This document shows, in pieces, positions 23,070-30,749 of a stretch of DNA of 31,499 bases. The notes below the pieces were generated by a model, which was not told the origin of the DNA, did not search any database, and was given only the letters and a program-made list of their open reading frames with translations. How positions within the stretch are numbered: the first letter of the stretch is position 1; each line of letters opens with the position of its first letter. Source of the stretch: Bacillota bacterium (GTDB lineage: Bacteria; Bacillota; Clostridia; Oscillospirales; Ruminococcaceae); the NCBI GenBank assembly GCA_023431215.1, contig JAEYXR010000064.1, forward strand, positions 1-31,499. Direction: 5' to 3'. The position numbers and the translations under genes are program-made.

Positions 23070-24008
23070 TTACTTAATAATTTCGCGGGCGGATTCTAAG
23101 GTTGTAATTAACACATCGATATAACCTCCCGAAAGAACAGCCTTAATTGCCTCAACTTTACTTTTGCCGGCAGCAATTGCAATAATTTTACATTTTCTTC
23201 TTTTTTCAAGTGTTTGACCTATGGATCTGCGAGTGATGGGGTTATCTACAACTTCTCCATGCTCGTTCACATACGAAGTGCACACAGAAGCAACCGCACC
23301 CAAAGCAAGGAGCTCGTTAATATCATCCTTGGTGAGCACTCCTGCCTGATAGGGAGAAGACCTCTCGTTTATCTGACCAATACCAATTAAGGCAATATCA
23401 CAGTATTCTCCTTTTTTCAGCACATTTGCAATCTCTTGTTCGTTAACCAGCATATCTCTGGCCTGGGGGCTTTTTACAATAACCGGTGCATTTAAAATGC
23501 TATATCTTCCACCGGATTTTTCTGCTAAGCTGCGGGCAATAACGTTTGCATGCCAGTCGGTGCCCTCTGAGCCCATTCCCCCAATCAACGGTACAAACTC
23601 CAACCCCCTTCTTTCAATATGGTTGATTGCTTTTACAACAGCACCCAAAGTTTTACCGCTCATTACACCTACAACGCTGTTGTCAGGAATATAGGTTTCT
23701 ATCTGCCTTGCAAAAGCTTGGCCCAACTCCATAAAGGAGTTGTCAGAAATGTTTTCTCCAACATCTACAACCAAAGCATCCTTCAGGTTAAACTGATGAA
23801 TCAGACTATTTTCGGCTTCTGACTCATTGGTGAAGGGGTTGTTGATTTTAATGTTTACAATATTATTTTCTCTGGCATAATTAAGCAGCCTGCTAATCTG
23901 TGGACGGGATACATCCAGTAAAGAGGAGATTTCTTTTTGGCTTAAATTATCTTCATAATACAGTTTACTTACTTTTATAACCAACCTGATATTATCGGTA
24001 ATAGGCAT
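23070..24008 (-). CDS. SorC/DeoR-type sugar-responsive transcription regulator
   Basis: A 312-residue SorC-family regulator. The N-terminal HTH (about 10-45) has LYYEDNLSQKEISSLLDVSRPQISRLLNYAREN. The C-terminal domain (about 55-312) is the NagB-like phospho-sugar-binding domain: VGVMSGKTLGAVVKAI, FVPLIGGMGSEGTDWHAN, DIALIGIG, then IAIAAGKSKVEAIKAVLSGGYIDVLITT. I use the ATG at 24008 (GGAGGG upstream); the open frame to 24083 overlaps the operator. It heads the sugar operon and is probably autoregulated, responding to the phosphorylated product of the kinase. Confidence 0.93.
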   Translation of the reverse strand: MPITDNIRLVIKVSKLYYEDNLSQKEISSLLDVSRPQISRLLNYARENNIVNIKINNPFTNESEAENSLIHQFNLKDALVVDVGENISDNSFMELGQAFARQIETYIPDNSVVGVMSGKTLGAVVKAINHIERRGLEFVPLIGGMGSEGTDWHANVIARSLAEKSGGRYSILNAPVIVKSPQARDMLVNEQEIANVLKKGEYCDIALIGIGQINERSSPYQAGVLTKDDINELLALGAVASVCTSYVNEHGEVVDNPITRRSIGQTLEKRRKCKIIAIAAGKSKVEAIKAVLSGGYIDVLITTLESAREIIK

Positions 24009-24040
24009 AAAACCCTCCATTTGGAAATTTTGTTCGATGT

Positions 24041-24117
24041 CTGAAATTACTTGCAACTTTATTTTAAAATGTATTTTGTGCAATGTAAATAGTATTTAGA
24101 TTGAAATTACTTTCAAC
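24041..24117 (-). promoter_or_regulatory. Sugar operon promoter bracketed by twin operators
   Basis: On the minus strand TTTACA (24084-24089), a 17-bp spacer and TAAAAT (24061-24066). Two 16-bp sites identical at 15 positions lie on either side: TGAAATTACTTTCAAC (24102-24117) just upstream of the -35 box, and TGAAATTACTTGCAAC (24042-24057) over the start site near 24054. They are 60 bp apart. The first is a palindrome, TTGAAA-N4-TTTCAA. These are probable SorC operators. Confidence 0.7.
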
Positions 24118-24151
24118 CTAACACAATTAACAAACGGCATGGAGTGTAATA

Positions 24152-24197
24152 TTGAATGTTGAACAAAATTTAGTATGATGAAATAATGCTCAACATT
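24152..24197 (+). promoter_or_regulatory. Orphan plus-strand promoter with a spaced inverted repeat
   Basis: TTGAAT (24152-24157), a 16-bp spacer and TATGAT (24174-24179) form a SigA-like promoter pointing into a stretch with no plus-strand gene. AATGTTGA (24155-24162) and TCAACATT (24190-24197) form an 8-bp inverted repeat around it. A GGAG at about 24211 has no usable start codon after it. Confidence 0.35.
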
Positions 24198-24262
24198 TAA
24201 TTTTAAAAAAGGAGCTGTTTTTTAAATTTAGGTGGTGGCACTCTTTTTTAATTTTAGAGGAT

Positions 24263-24302
24263 AAAAAAGGAAAGACCACGGTTTAAAACCGCAGCCTTTC
24301 CT
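24263..24302 (-). terminator. Terminator of the DsrE-like gene
   Basis: A 17-bp stem including wobble pairs (24268-24302, 2-nt loop) is followed on the minus strand by a T-run (complement of 24263-24268). It lies 57 bases after the DsrE-like stop. Confidence 0.85.
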
Positions 24303-24358
24303 GTAATAACTATAAATTTATATGTAGGTTAAATCTAAAAACCATTTTACCGCCTTTT

Positions 24359-24703
24359 TCACGGTTTTATATAGGCATACCTCTGATGTTGTTTTTCAAT
24401 AAGCTCCAGGACGCCCGCGGGGACAATGCGAATGTATGACGGGAGCTGCTCTTTTTGAATTCCCAGGGTTGTCAAAGCGTTGTTGCAGGCAACAAATTGT
24501 ACGCCTGCTGTGGCAAGTTCGGACATTCTGTTGTATAAAGGATCTGTGCCAAGGCTGGTATAGAATTTTACAGCCTCGGAATTTGCCAGTACCTCGATGC
24601 TGGAATTCTTGTCCTCTAAAGCGTTTAATAAGTTATGCACATTTACAAGAAGCAGGGACCATTTCTCCATTTCGTCTATGTGAAAAATTACACTTAAAGA
24701 CAT
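24359..24703 (-). CDS. DsrE-family-like small protein
   Basis: A 114-residue soluble protein with the DsrE/DsrF-like fold pattern: VIFHIDEMEKWSLLLVNVHNLLNAL, then SIEVLANSEAVKFY, and a Cys in GVQFVACNNALTTLGI at the position where sulfur-relay members carry the active Cys. The C-terminal VPAGVLELIEKQHQRYAYIKP is typical. Members act in sulfur transfer or are uncharacterised. It is monocistronic, with AGGTAG as ribosome site, a terminator behind it and a leader of about 190 bases. Confidence 0.82.
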   Translation of the reverse strand: MSLSVIFHIDEMEKWSLLLVNVHNLLNALEDKNSSIEVLANSEAVKFYTSLGTDPLYNRMSELATAGVQFVACNNALTTLGIQKEQLPSYIRIVPAGVLELIEKQHQRYAYIKP

Positions 24704-24902
24704 TTCATCTACCTACCCTTCCAAGTTTTTGCAGACAACAATGAAAATGCTGCTTTAAATTCATTTGCAAATCATTCCGGAAAGCAGTTTAAAACAGTTT
24801 ATTCACCTTGTTCATGGTTTTCTCAATCATTTGCTTTGAAAAAAATACTTATGCTGTGTTACATTATATTTGAATATTGGCTAGAACAGGATAAATAACT
24901 TA

Positions 24903-25550
24903 TTAGAACAGGACGGAAAAATATTTGTCAAACGTATCCCGCACATTACGGATGTGTTGGCTCATATAATATTCCGCTCTTTCAACGTCGCGGTTACGGA
25001 CAGCTTCAAAAATCTGACGGTGTTCCTCCAAAGAGCGGTCGCAGCGGTTTGGTACCAAAACGGTTTTTGAGTTGTATTTTTTCATCTGATTTTTTAGCGA
25101 TGTGGTAAAAGACACAGCGGTGCGATTGGGACAAGCCCGATAGATAATGGCGTGAAAATGGCGGTTTAGGTCAGAGTAGCCAAAAAGGTCACCTTCCTCT
25201 TTTTTTGCTGCCATTTTATCCAAAGTATCCTTTAATTCATCAATATCCTTTTCAGATAAGCAGGGAATAGCCAGCCGCATAACAAATCCTTCCAAAACCT
25301 CCCGAAGGTGGAGGAACTCCAGCACCTCCTGCTTGGAATAGCTGCGAACTTTTGCACCCTTATTGGGTTCAATGGTGACATAAAAATCATTTTCCAACAT
25401 ATAAAGGGCTTTTTTAACAGTGTTACGGCTGACTTGATATTCCCGTGACAGCTCCACTTCAGGCAAGCTTTCGGCGGGAGAATAATAACCTTGGTCTATT
25501 TTCTCTTTTAAAGTGTTATAAAGTAATTCTGTCTGCGTCATTTTTGTCAT
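24903..25550 (-). CDS. GntR-family regulator with FCD domain
   Basis: A 215-residue FadR-subfamily regulator. The N-terminal winged helix (about 8-70) contains LPEVELSREYQVSRNTVKKALYMLE. The FCD domain (about 75-205) has the metal-binding Asp and His set: DLNRHFHAIIYRACPN, EEHRQIFEAV and YYMSQHIRNV. FCD regulators typically sense organic acids such as carboxylates, which suits the divergent polycarboxylate operon. The ATG at 25550 has CGGAGGTG. It faces the 25857 operon across a 306-bp region with paired operators. Confidence 0.93.
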   Translation of the reverse strand: MTKMTQTELLYNTLKEKIDQGYYSPAESLPEVELSREYQVSRNTVKKALYMLENDFYVTIEPNKGAKVRSYSKQEVLEFLHLREVLEGFVMRLAIPCLSEKDIDELKDTLDKMAAKKEEGDLFGYSDLNRHFHAIIYRACPNRTAVSFTTSLKNQMKKYNSKTVLVPNRCDRSLEEHRQIFEAVRNRDVERAEYYMSQHIRNVRDTFDKYFSVLF

Positions 25551-25575
25551 ATTGCACCTCCGAAATTATACTCAA

Positions 25576-25636
25576 TATTGTTAAACAATAATGTCTCTCG
25601 TAAATTAATCATATCTATATTTCGTATGCCTGTCAA
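25576..25636 (-). promoter_or_regulatory. gntR promoter and downstream operator
   Basis: On the minus strand TTGACA (25631-25636), a 17-bp spacer and TATGAT (25608-25613). The start site would be near 25601. The palindrome TATTGTT-A-AACAATA (25576-25590) lies at about +11 to +26, which indicates autorepression. Confidence 0.75.
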
Positions 25637-25761
25637 TAGGAAAACGTAATATATTTTATTTGTTCTTTTGCTTAAATAGGAATTATGTACAAAAAATTCG
25701 TCGTTTTATTGAAAGAATAGACAAAAATAAGAACTAAACAAGAAAAAACCGTGGAATTCTA

Positions 25762-25822
25762 TTGACAGAGGTTATTTTGAAGGTTATGATTCTAATTGTA
25801 AAGCGATATTGTTCAACAATAT
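25762..25822 (+). promoter_or_regulatory. Catabolic operon promoter and downstream operator
   Basis: TTGACA (25762-25767), a 17-bp spacer and TATGAT (25785-25790), with the start site near 25797. The palindrome ATATTGTT-C-AACAATAT (25806-25822) lies at about +10 to +26. Its inner 15 bp equal the gntR operator except for the central base. Confidence 0.8.
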
Positions 25823-25856
25823 ATTTGCTCAATAATGATTGAAAGGATGATACATT

Positions 25857-26753
25857 TTGACAGATTGGAAAGAATTAATTCGCGGCGGCTATGATCTCCA
25901 TGTTCATTCTGCGCCTGATGTCTTGCCCAGAAAAATGGATGATGTGGAAATGGCCCAGCGGATACTGGATAGCGAAATGGCGGGGTATGCCATTAAGAGC
26001 CATTATTTTTGCACCTCAGAGCGGGCCCAGATAATCCGCAAGCAGTTCCCCGGATGCGATGCCGTGGGCACCATTACCCTTAACAGTGCAGTGGGAGGAA
26101 TTAACCCTACTGCCATGGAAATGGCAGCGCGCAGTGGTGTACGGCTGGTATGGTTTCCTACCTGTGATTCCGCCTATGAGATGTCTCATGTTTTTGACGG
26201 AAAGCCGGGCAAAAAGCTGCCTTACTGGGCTCAGATTGTCATTGAGATGAAAGAAGCAGGCATCCAGGTGCCGACGATAAACCTGTTGGACGAAGCAGGT
26301 AAGCTGAAGCCTGAAGTGTACGATGTGCTGGATATCATCGCCAAATATCAAGTTATTTTGGCCACCAGCCACATTTCTCACGAGGAAACCTTTGCTCTGG
26401 TGGCAGCTGCCAAGGAGCGGGGAGTAGAGAGAATCATCATAACCCATGCAGATTTTCCCACCACCTTCTACACCGTAGAGGAGCAAAAAGAGCTGATTGC
26501 TATGGGGGCATACATTGAGCACTGTTATACCACCTGGGCTACAGGGAAGGTACAATGGGAAGTAACAGAACATCAAATTAAAGCAGTTGGACCCGAGCAC
26601 TGCATCATTACCACCGACCTGGGGCAAAAGACCGCCATATATCCAGACGAAGGAATGCTGGAATTTGGTAAACGTCTGGTGGAAGGCGGAATGGATCCTG
26701 AGCAGGTAAAGCTTATGACCATTAAAAACCCTGCCATGCTGCTGGGCAAATAG
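25857..26753 (+). CDS. DUF6282-type amidohydrolase-superfamily protein
   Basis: A 298-residue TIM-barrel metal-dependent hydrolase. The motifs in order are YDLHVHSAPD (His15, His17), IKSHYF (Lys48, His50), TSHISHEE (His172, His175), ITHADFPT (His197) and TTDLGQ (Asp254), a full amidohydrolase-type metal site. Chemistry in this superfamily includes lactone, amide and imide hydrolysis; the substrate is unknown. The TTG start at 25857 has AAAGGA 10-11 bases upstream. It is first in the operon, 17 bp before the GalB-like gene. By context it may open a cyclic precursor, as PDC lactonase (LigI) does before oxalomesaconate hydratase, but it is not an obvious LigI orthologue. Confidence 0.85.
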   Translation: MTDWKELIRGGYDLHVHSAPDVLPRKMDDVEMAQRILDSEMAGYAIKSHYFCTSERAQIIRKQFPGCDAVGTITLNSAVGGINPTAMEMAARSGVRLVWFPTCDSAYEMSHVFDGKPGKKLPYWAQIVIEMKEAGIQVPTINLLDEAGKLKPEVYDVLDIIAKYQVILATSHISHEETFALVAAAKERGVERIIITHADFPTTFYTVEEQKELIAMGAYIEHCYTTWATGKVQWEVTEHQIKAVGPEHCIITTDLGQKTAIYPDEGMLEFGKRLVEGGMDPEQVKLMTIKNPAMLLGK

Positions 26754-26770
26754 AAGAGGAGAATATAAAA

Positions 26771-27511
26771 ATGATTCAGGGACAGAAAATGTTGGTCGTC
26801 AGCGCTCATGCCGCAGATTATGTATGGCGTAGCGGCGGCACCATCGCCAAATATATTGATGGTGGTGCGGAAGTCCATGTGGTGGTGCTCAGCTTCGGCG
26901 TTCGTGGCGAAAGCAACGACCTGTGGAAGAAGGAAGGTGCCACCTACGATTCGGTGAAGGAGGAGCGAAAGGAAGAGACAATAGCCGCATCGAAGGTTTT
27001 GGGTATTGAAAACATTGAGTTTTGGGATTTACCCGATTATCCCATGGCTCCGGCACTGACAGAGGAAGTTCGGGAGCAGATGATTCGGAAGATTCGTGCT
27101 GTGCAGCCAGATATTATCATCACCCACGATAAAAATGGCACCGATATCCTGAATCCCGACCACAACATTGTCAGCCAGTTTGTTTTTGAGTGCAGCATCC
27201 AAGCAAACTCTAATGGTGTACGCCTGGAAGGAACTAAGACCACCAAACAGATGCGCATATATGGCTTTGAGCCTCACCAGACTGAACTAAGTAAGTTTGT
27301 ACCCGGCTCCCTGGTGGACATTTCCTCTGCCTATGACAAAAAGGTAGCGGCAATGCAGTGCTTTAAGGCTCAAAAGCATTTAATTGAGTATTATACCCAA
27401 AGGGCTTTCCTTCGGGGGAATCACATCCGCAGAATTTCCGGCAATCAGTCTTACCGGTACGCCGAAAGCTTTTCCAACTTTTTCCCCGTGGCCGGTGAAG
27501 AGCTATACTAA
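26771..27511 (+). CDS. GalB-like PIG-L superfamily hydratase (4-oxalomesaconate hydratase-like)
   Basis: A 246-residue PIG-L/LmbE-fold protein. The usual AHPDDE motif is replaced by SAHAADYVW: zinc-type His13 and Asp16 remain, but the general-base Asp of deacetylases is Ala. His131 in NPDHNIV supplies the third ligand. The pattern SAHAADYVWRSGG, LSFGVRGES and later YGFEPHQTEL, DKKVAAMQC and EYYTQRAFLRG strongly recalls GalB, the 4-oxalomesaconate hydratase of gallate catabolism, from my memory of that family. This favours water addition to an unsaturated tricarboxylate over deacetylation. Start ATG at 26771, preceded by AGAGGAG. An RraA-type aldolase ends the same operon. Confidence 0.82.
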   Translation: MIQGQKMLVVSAHAADYVWRSGGTIAKYIDGGAEVHVVVLSFGVRGESNDLWKKEGATYDSVKEERKEETIAASKVLGIENIEFWDLPDYPMAPALTEEVREQMIRKIRAVQPDIIITHDKNGTDILNPDHNIVSQFVFECSIQANSNGVRLEGTKTTKQMRIYGFEPHQTELSKFVPGSLVDISSAYDKKVAAMQCFKAQKHLIEYYTQRAFLRGNHIRRISGNQSYRYAESFSNFFPVAGEELY

Positions 27512-27715
27512 TAAAAGAAGGCGTAAGTCTGGGTTCTGTTTTATAACAAAGTAATTGTGATTTGACTCAGTGGATGAGCAGCTGAAAAATAAAAAGCACT
27601 GCGTTTCTACATAGGCTCCCAGCATTTATTGTCTAGCAGATGCTTTCCGCTGTAGAAGAATATAGTTCTGGTTTGAAAGATTGTAAATACAAGATTTAAA
27701 AAAGGAGAAAAAAAC
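27512..27715 (+). promoter_or_regulatory. Structured region upstream of the TAXI binding-protein gene
   Basis: A 204-bp gap inside the operon. It can fold as nested stems: TTCTACA (27605-27611) with TGTAGAA (27651-27657) enclosing AGCAT (27621-27625) with ATGCT (27640-27644). No known riboswitch was recognised, and no convincing internal promoter. A strong AAAAAAGGAG ribosome site precedes the next ATG. Confidence 0.4.
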
Positions 27716-28741
27716 ATGAAAAAGTTTAGCGCGTTGTTTTTATCCCTGATGATGATCCTCTCTATAGCGGGATGCAGTGGGGCTTCAGAATCCTCTTCCG
27801 TCGCCGATACCCAGCAGAGTGCTTCTTCCAGCAGTGGGGAAGTGGACGCCTATAACGTTTCCGGAAACCTGGTAATGGGCACCGCTGCCTCCACCGGTAC
27901 CTTCTATTATGTGGGTGCGGCAATTGGCAATGCTGTTTCCGATGCGGGCAAGCTGAATGTTCTGGTTCAGGCCACCGCGGGTTCCAATGAAAATGTTTCC
28001 ATGGCTCAGTCGGGAGATATCGACATCGGTATGGCAAACTGCGACGCTTTGTGGGGCGCTTATAACGGTGAGCTGGCATACAAGGATGCCGGTAAGCAAG
28101 ATATTCAGCAGGTTGCAGCCCTCTATTATTCCCAGCTTCATGTAATGGTGACAGAAAAAAGCGGTATCACCGATATTTCTCAGTTAAAGGGCAAGAGAGT
28201 GTGCGTGGGCTCTCAGGGCACCAGCTATCTTTATATCAACGAAGTGATTCTTAACGAATATGGCATTACTTTGGCAGATATTGACCCCTATTACATGAAT
28301 TACGCCGAAGCTGCTGAAGCCCTGGCAAACGGTGACATCGACGCCGCTTTCCAAACCGGCGGTTATCCCATTGCCGGTATTCAGCAGACCGCAGCTACCA
28401 CTGCATTCCGCTTTCTGCCCTTGTCCGACGAAATTGTCGGCACAGTTACCCAGAAGTATCCCTTTGCAGTAAAAACCACCATTCCTGCCGATACCTACGA
28501 GAACCAGGCCAATGACAGCGAAATCAGTACCCTGGGTTATCTTACCTGCCTGTTCACCTCCTCTAAGGCTGACAATGACCAAATCTACGCCTTTGTCAAA
28601 CTGATGATGGAGTCGTTGGATACTTATAAGAATACCAACAACTCTACCATGCAGATTTCTCCTGAGACAGTGGCTACCGAGTTTATCCCCTTTAATGAAG
28701 GTGCAGCCAGATACTATCGGGAAGCAGGTCTGATGGACTGA
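27716..28741 (+). CDS. TAXI-family TRAP transporter solute-binding lipoprotein
   Basis: A 341-residue extracellular binding protein. The signal peptide has the lipobox LSIAGC (Cys20), then a Ser-rich linker. The TAXI family pattern follows: LVMGTAASTGTFYYVGAAIGNAV, then VQATAGSNENVSMAQSGDIDIGMANCDALW, then LKGKRVCVGSQGTSYLYINEVI. TAXI proteins deliver carboxylates or amino acids such as glutamate to fused TRAP permeases. It is followed by such a permease, with a hairpin between. As an accessory of a GntR-FCD operon with a hydratase and aldolase, its ligand is probably a di- or tricarboxylate. Confidence 0.94.
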   Translation: MKKFSALFLSLMMILSIAGCSGASESSSVADTQQSASSSSGEVDAYNVSGNLVMGTAASTGTFYYVGAAIGNAVSDAGKLNVLVQATAGSNENVSMAQSGDIDIGMANCDALWGAYNGELAYKDAGKQDIQQVAALYYSQLHVMVTEKSGITDISQLKGKRVCVGSQGTSYLYINEVILNEYGITLADIDPYYMNYAEAAEALANGDIDAAFQTGGYPIAGIQQTAATTAFRFLPLSDEIVGTVTQKYPFAVKTTIPADTYENQANDSEISTLGYLTCLFTSSKADNDQIYAFVKLMMESLDTYKNTNNSTMQISPETVATEFIPFNEGAARYYREAGLMD

Positions 28742-28753
28742 TTCATCCCTGAT

Positions 28754-28788
28754 GCGGGGGATACCCTTTGGTTATGGATGTCCCCCGC
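28754..28788 (+). promoter_or_regulatory. Intercistronic hairpin between TAXI binding protein and permease genes
   Basis: A G/C-rich 8-bp perfect stem, GCGGGGGA (28754-28761) with TCCCCCGC (28781-28788), extended inward by wobble pairs with one mismatch. It begins 13 bases after the stop and has no U-tract. It is the third intercistronic hairpin of this design in the window. Confidence 0.6.
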
Positions 28789-28811
28789 TCTGTTATGAAA
28801 GGAGCCGTCTT

Positions 28812-30749
28812 ATGAGTCAAGACGTTTTGACCCCCCAGAATAGAAGTGGAATGGAGAAATTCTTCCAGCCCGTTTCTGTCCTGGTAGCAGTGGTATTGTG
28901 TGTATTCCATTTGCTGGTTGCATCACCTCTGTTGACTATGAACAACACCGAAAAGGCCGCTATCCACGGCGCCCTTATCGTCATTTACTTTCTTTTGGTC
29001 AGCCCTATTAAGTGGAAGTCCAAAACCATTTCCTCTATCAGCCGTGTGGTAGACGTGGCCCTTATCGTCATCACCGCTTTGGCAGCTTATGAAGTTATTC
29101 TCATGCGTAACTCCAACTCCGCCTCCGCCACACTCTACAATCCTTACCAGCAGGCCATTTCTATCATCTTTCTGGTGGTTGCGCTGATTGTGGGTGTCCG
29201 GGCAGTAGGACGAATTCTCCCCGTTGTGTGTGTAGTGTTCCTTCTGTATACATTGTTCGGCCGGTATCTGCCGGGGATGTGGGCTACAGCCAGGGTGTCA
29301 CTGACCCGTATGGCTACCTATCTGATGGTAGGCTCCGAGGGCCTGTTTGGCACTGCTTTAAGCACCGCGGCAAACTACATCTTCCTGTTTGTTCTATTTG
29401 GGTCAATTCTTAATTTTATTGGCGCAGGAGAATTTTTTGTTAAAATTGCTTTTGCGGCATTTGGTAAGATCAGAGGAGGCCCGGCTCAGGCAGCTATCTA
29501 TTCCAGCATGCTCATGGGTATGGTCAATGGATCCGGCGCGGCCAATGTTGTTACCACCGGTACCTTTACCATTCCGCTGATGAAAAAATGTGGATTTGAT
29601 AAGGACACCGCCGGCGCCATTGAGGCGGTTGCCTCCAACGGTGGACAGATTATGCCTCCGGTTATGGGTGCTGTGGCGTTTTTAATGTCTGATGCCACCA
29701 GTCTGCCCTATACCACCATCTGCTTTGCAGCACTGATTCCGGCATGTCTTTATTACCTAACGGTATCTACGGCAGTGGCCTCCTATGCCCACCAAAAGAA
29801 GATTCCCATTTATGAGGGCGAAGCGGGAGAAAGCGTCTGGAAGATTTTTCTTTCCGGTTGGTTTTACTTCCTTCCCATTGTAATTTTGGTTGGGATGATG
29901 GTATTGGGCTACAGCGCCCAGAGAGCAGCTTTGGTGACCATTTTGGTCTGCGCCTTAATTGGTCTCATCATAGACCGCAAGCGGTTTACCGTTTCTAATC
30001 TGGTGGAGCTGGCAAAGCAATCTGCCGGTTCTATGATGACCGTTTCCATCGCCTGCATGATTGCCGGTATCATTGTGGGAGCCGTGAACATCACCGGCTT
30101 TGGTTTAAAGCTCAGCGGAATCATCACAGCCTTGTCCGGAGGGCACATCTTTGTTATGGGTGTGCTGGCTGCACTGGTATGCATTATTTTAGGTATGGGT
30201 CTGCCTACCTCCGCCTGCTATATCGTTCTGGCTGTATTGGTGGCTCCTGCCATGGTGGATCTGGGTGTTTCGGTCATATCCGCCCATATGTTTATTCTTT
30301 ACTACGGCGTTGTAGCTGCCATTACTCCCCCTGTGGCCCTGGCGGTGTTTGCAGCCATTGGCATTTCTGGTGGTGATATGTGGAAAACCGGACTTCAGTC
30401 TATGAAGCTTGCTGCTACAGCATTGATTATTCCTTTCATTTTCCTCTACAATAACGATTTGCTGCTGTTTACACCAGCTACTAACACCTTTGGCTTTACT
30501 CCTATTATGATTGTTAGCCTGCTGACAGCACTCATTGGGTGTATGTTTATGGCCTTGTCCTTCTTTGGCTGGTGCTTCAGAGATCTTAACCGTGTGGAGC
30601 GGCTCCTGCTACTGCCTTGTTCTATTTTCTTGATGATGAATGAACCCCTGTGGCTCAATGGTGTTGGGTTGGCTTTAGGTTTGGTAATCCTAATTGGAGC
30701 TAAACTTACCTCCACCGATAAAATGAAAGGTGATGTGAATACAAGATGA
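28812..30749 (+). CDS. TRAP transporter permease, fused 4TM/12TM subunits
   Basis: A 645-residue multispanning membrane protein combining the small (DctQ-like) and large (DctM-like) TRAP subunits, the usual partner of TAXI binding proteins. The N-terminal part has four to five hydrophobic segments. The large part has the conserved GSGAANVVTTGTFTIPLMKKCGF and VASNGGQIMPPVMGAVAFLM and later MGLPTSACYIVLAVLVAPAM and YYGVVAAITPPVALAVFAA, which form the transport core. Na+-coupled uptake is expected. I start at the ATG at 28812 (AAAGGAG); the open frame from 28752 runs through the hairpin and lacks a site. The stop overlaps the RraA-type gene by ATGA. Confidence 0.94.
   Translation: MSQDVLTPQNRSGMEKFFQPVSVLVAVVLCVFHLLVASPLLTMNNTEKAAIHGALIVIYFLLVSPIKWKSKTISSISRVVDVALIVITALAAYEVILMRNSNSASATLYNPYQQAISIIFLVVALIVGVRAVGRILPVVCVVFLLYTLFGRYLPGMWATARVSLTRMATYLMVGSEGLFGTALSTAANYIFLFVLFGSILNFIGAGEFFVKIAFAAFGKIRGGPAQAAIYSSMLMGMVNGSGAANVVTTGTFTIPLMKKCGFDKDTAGAIEAVASNGGQIMPPVMGAVAFLMSDATSLPYTTICFAALIPACLYYLTVSTAVASYAHQKKIPIYEGEAGESVWKIFLSGWFYFLPIVILVGMMVLGYSAQRAALVTILVCALIGLIIDRKRFTVSNLVELAKQSAGSMMTVSIACMIAGIIVGAVNITGFGLKLSGIITALSGGHIFVMGVLAALVCIILGMGLPTSACYIVLAVLVAPAMVDLGVSVISAHMFILYYGVVAAITPPVALAVFAAIGISGGDMWKTGLQSMKLAATALIIPFIFLYNNDLLLFTPATNTFGFTPIMIVSLLTALIGCMFMALSFFGWCFRDLNRVERLLLLPCSIFLMMNEPLWLNGVGLALGLVILIGAKLTSTDKMKGDVNTR

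Noticed and set aside
24201..24250. T-box-like motif (GGTGG followed by a T-run)
   Set aside because: The core GGTGG is not in the T-box antiterminator context, no specifier stem is visible, and no gene follows on the plus strand.
26016..26627. 203-residue minus-strand open frame
   Set aside because: It is fully antisense to the DUF6282 gene, has no ribosome site, and its sequence is typical of a complement frame.
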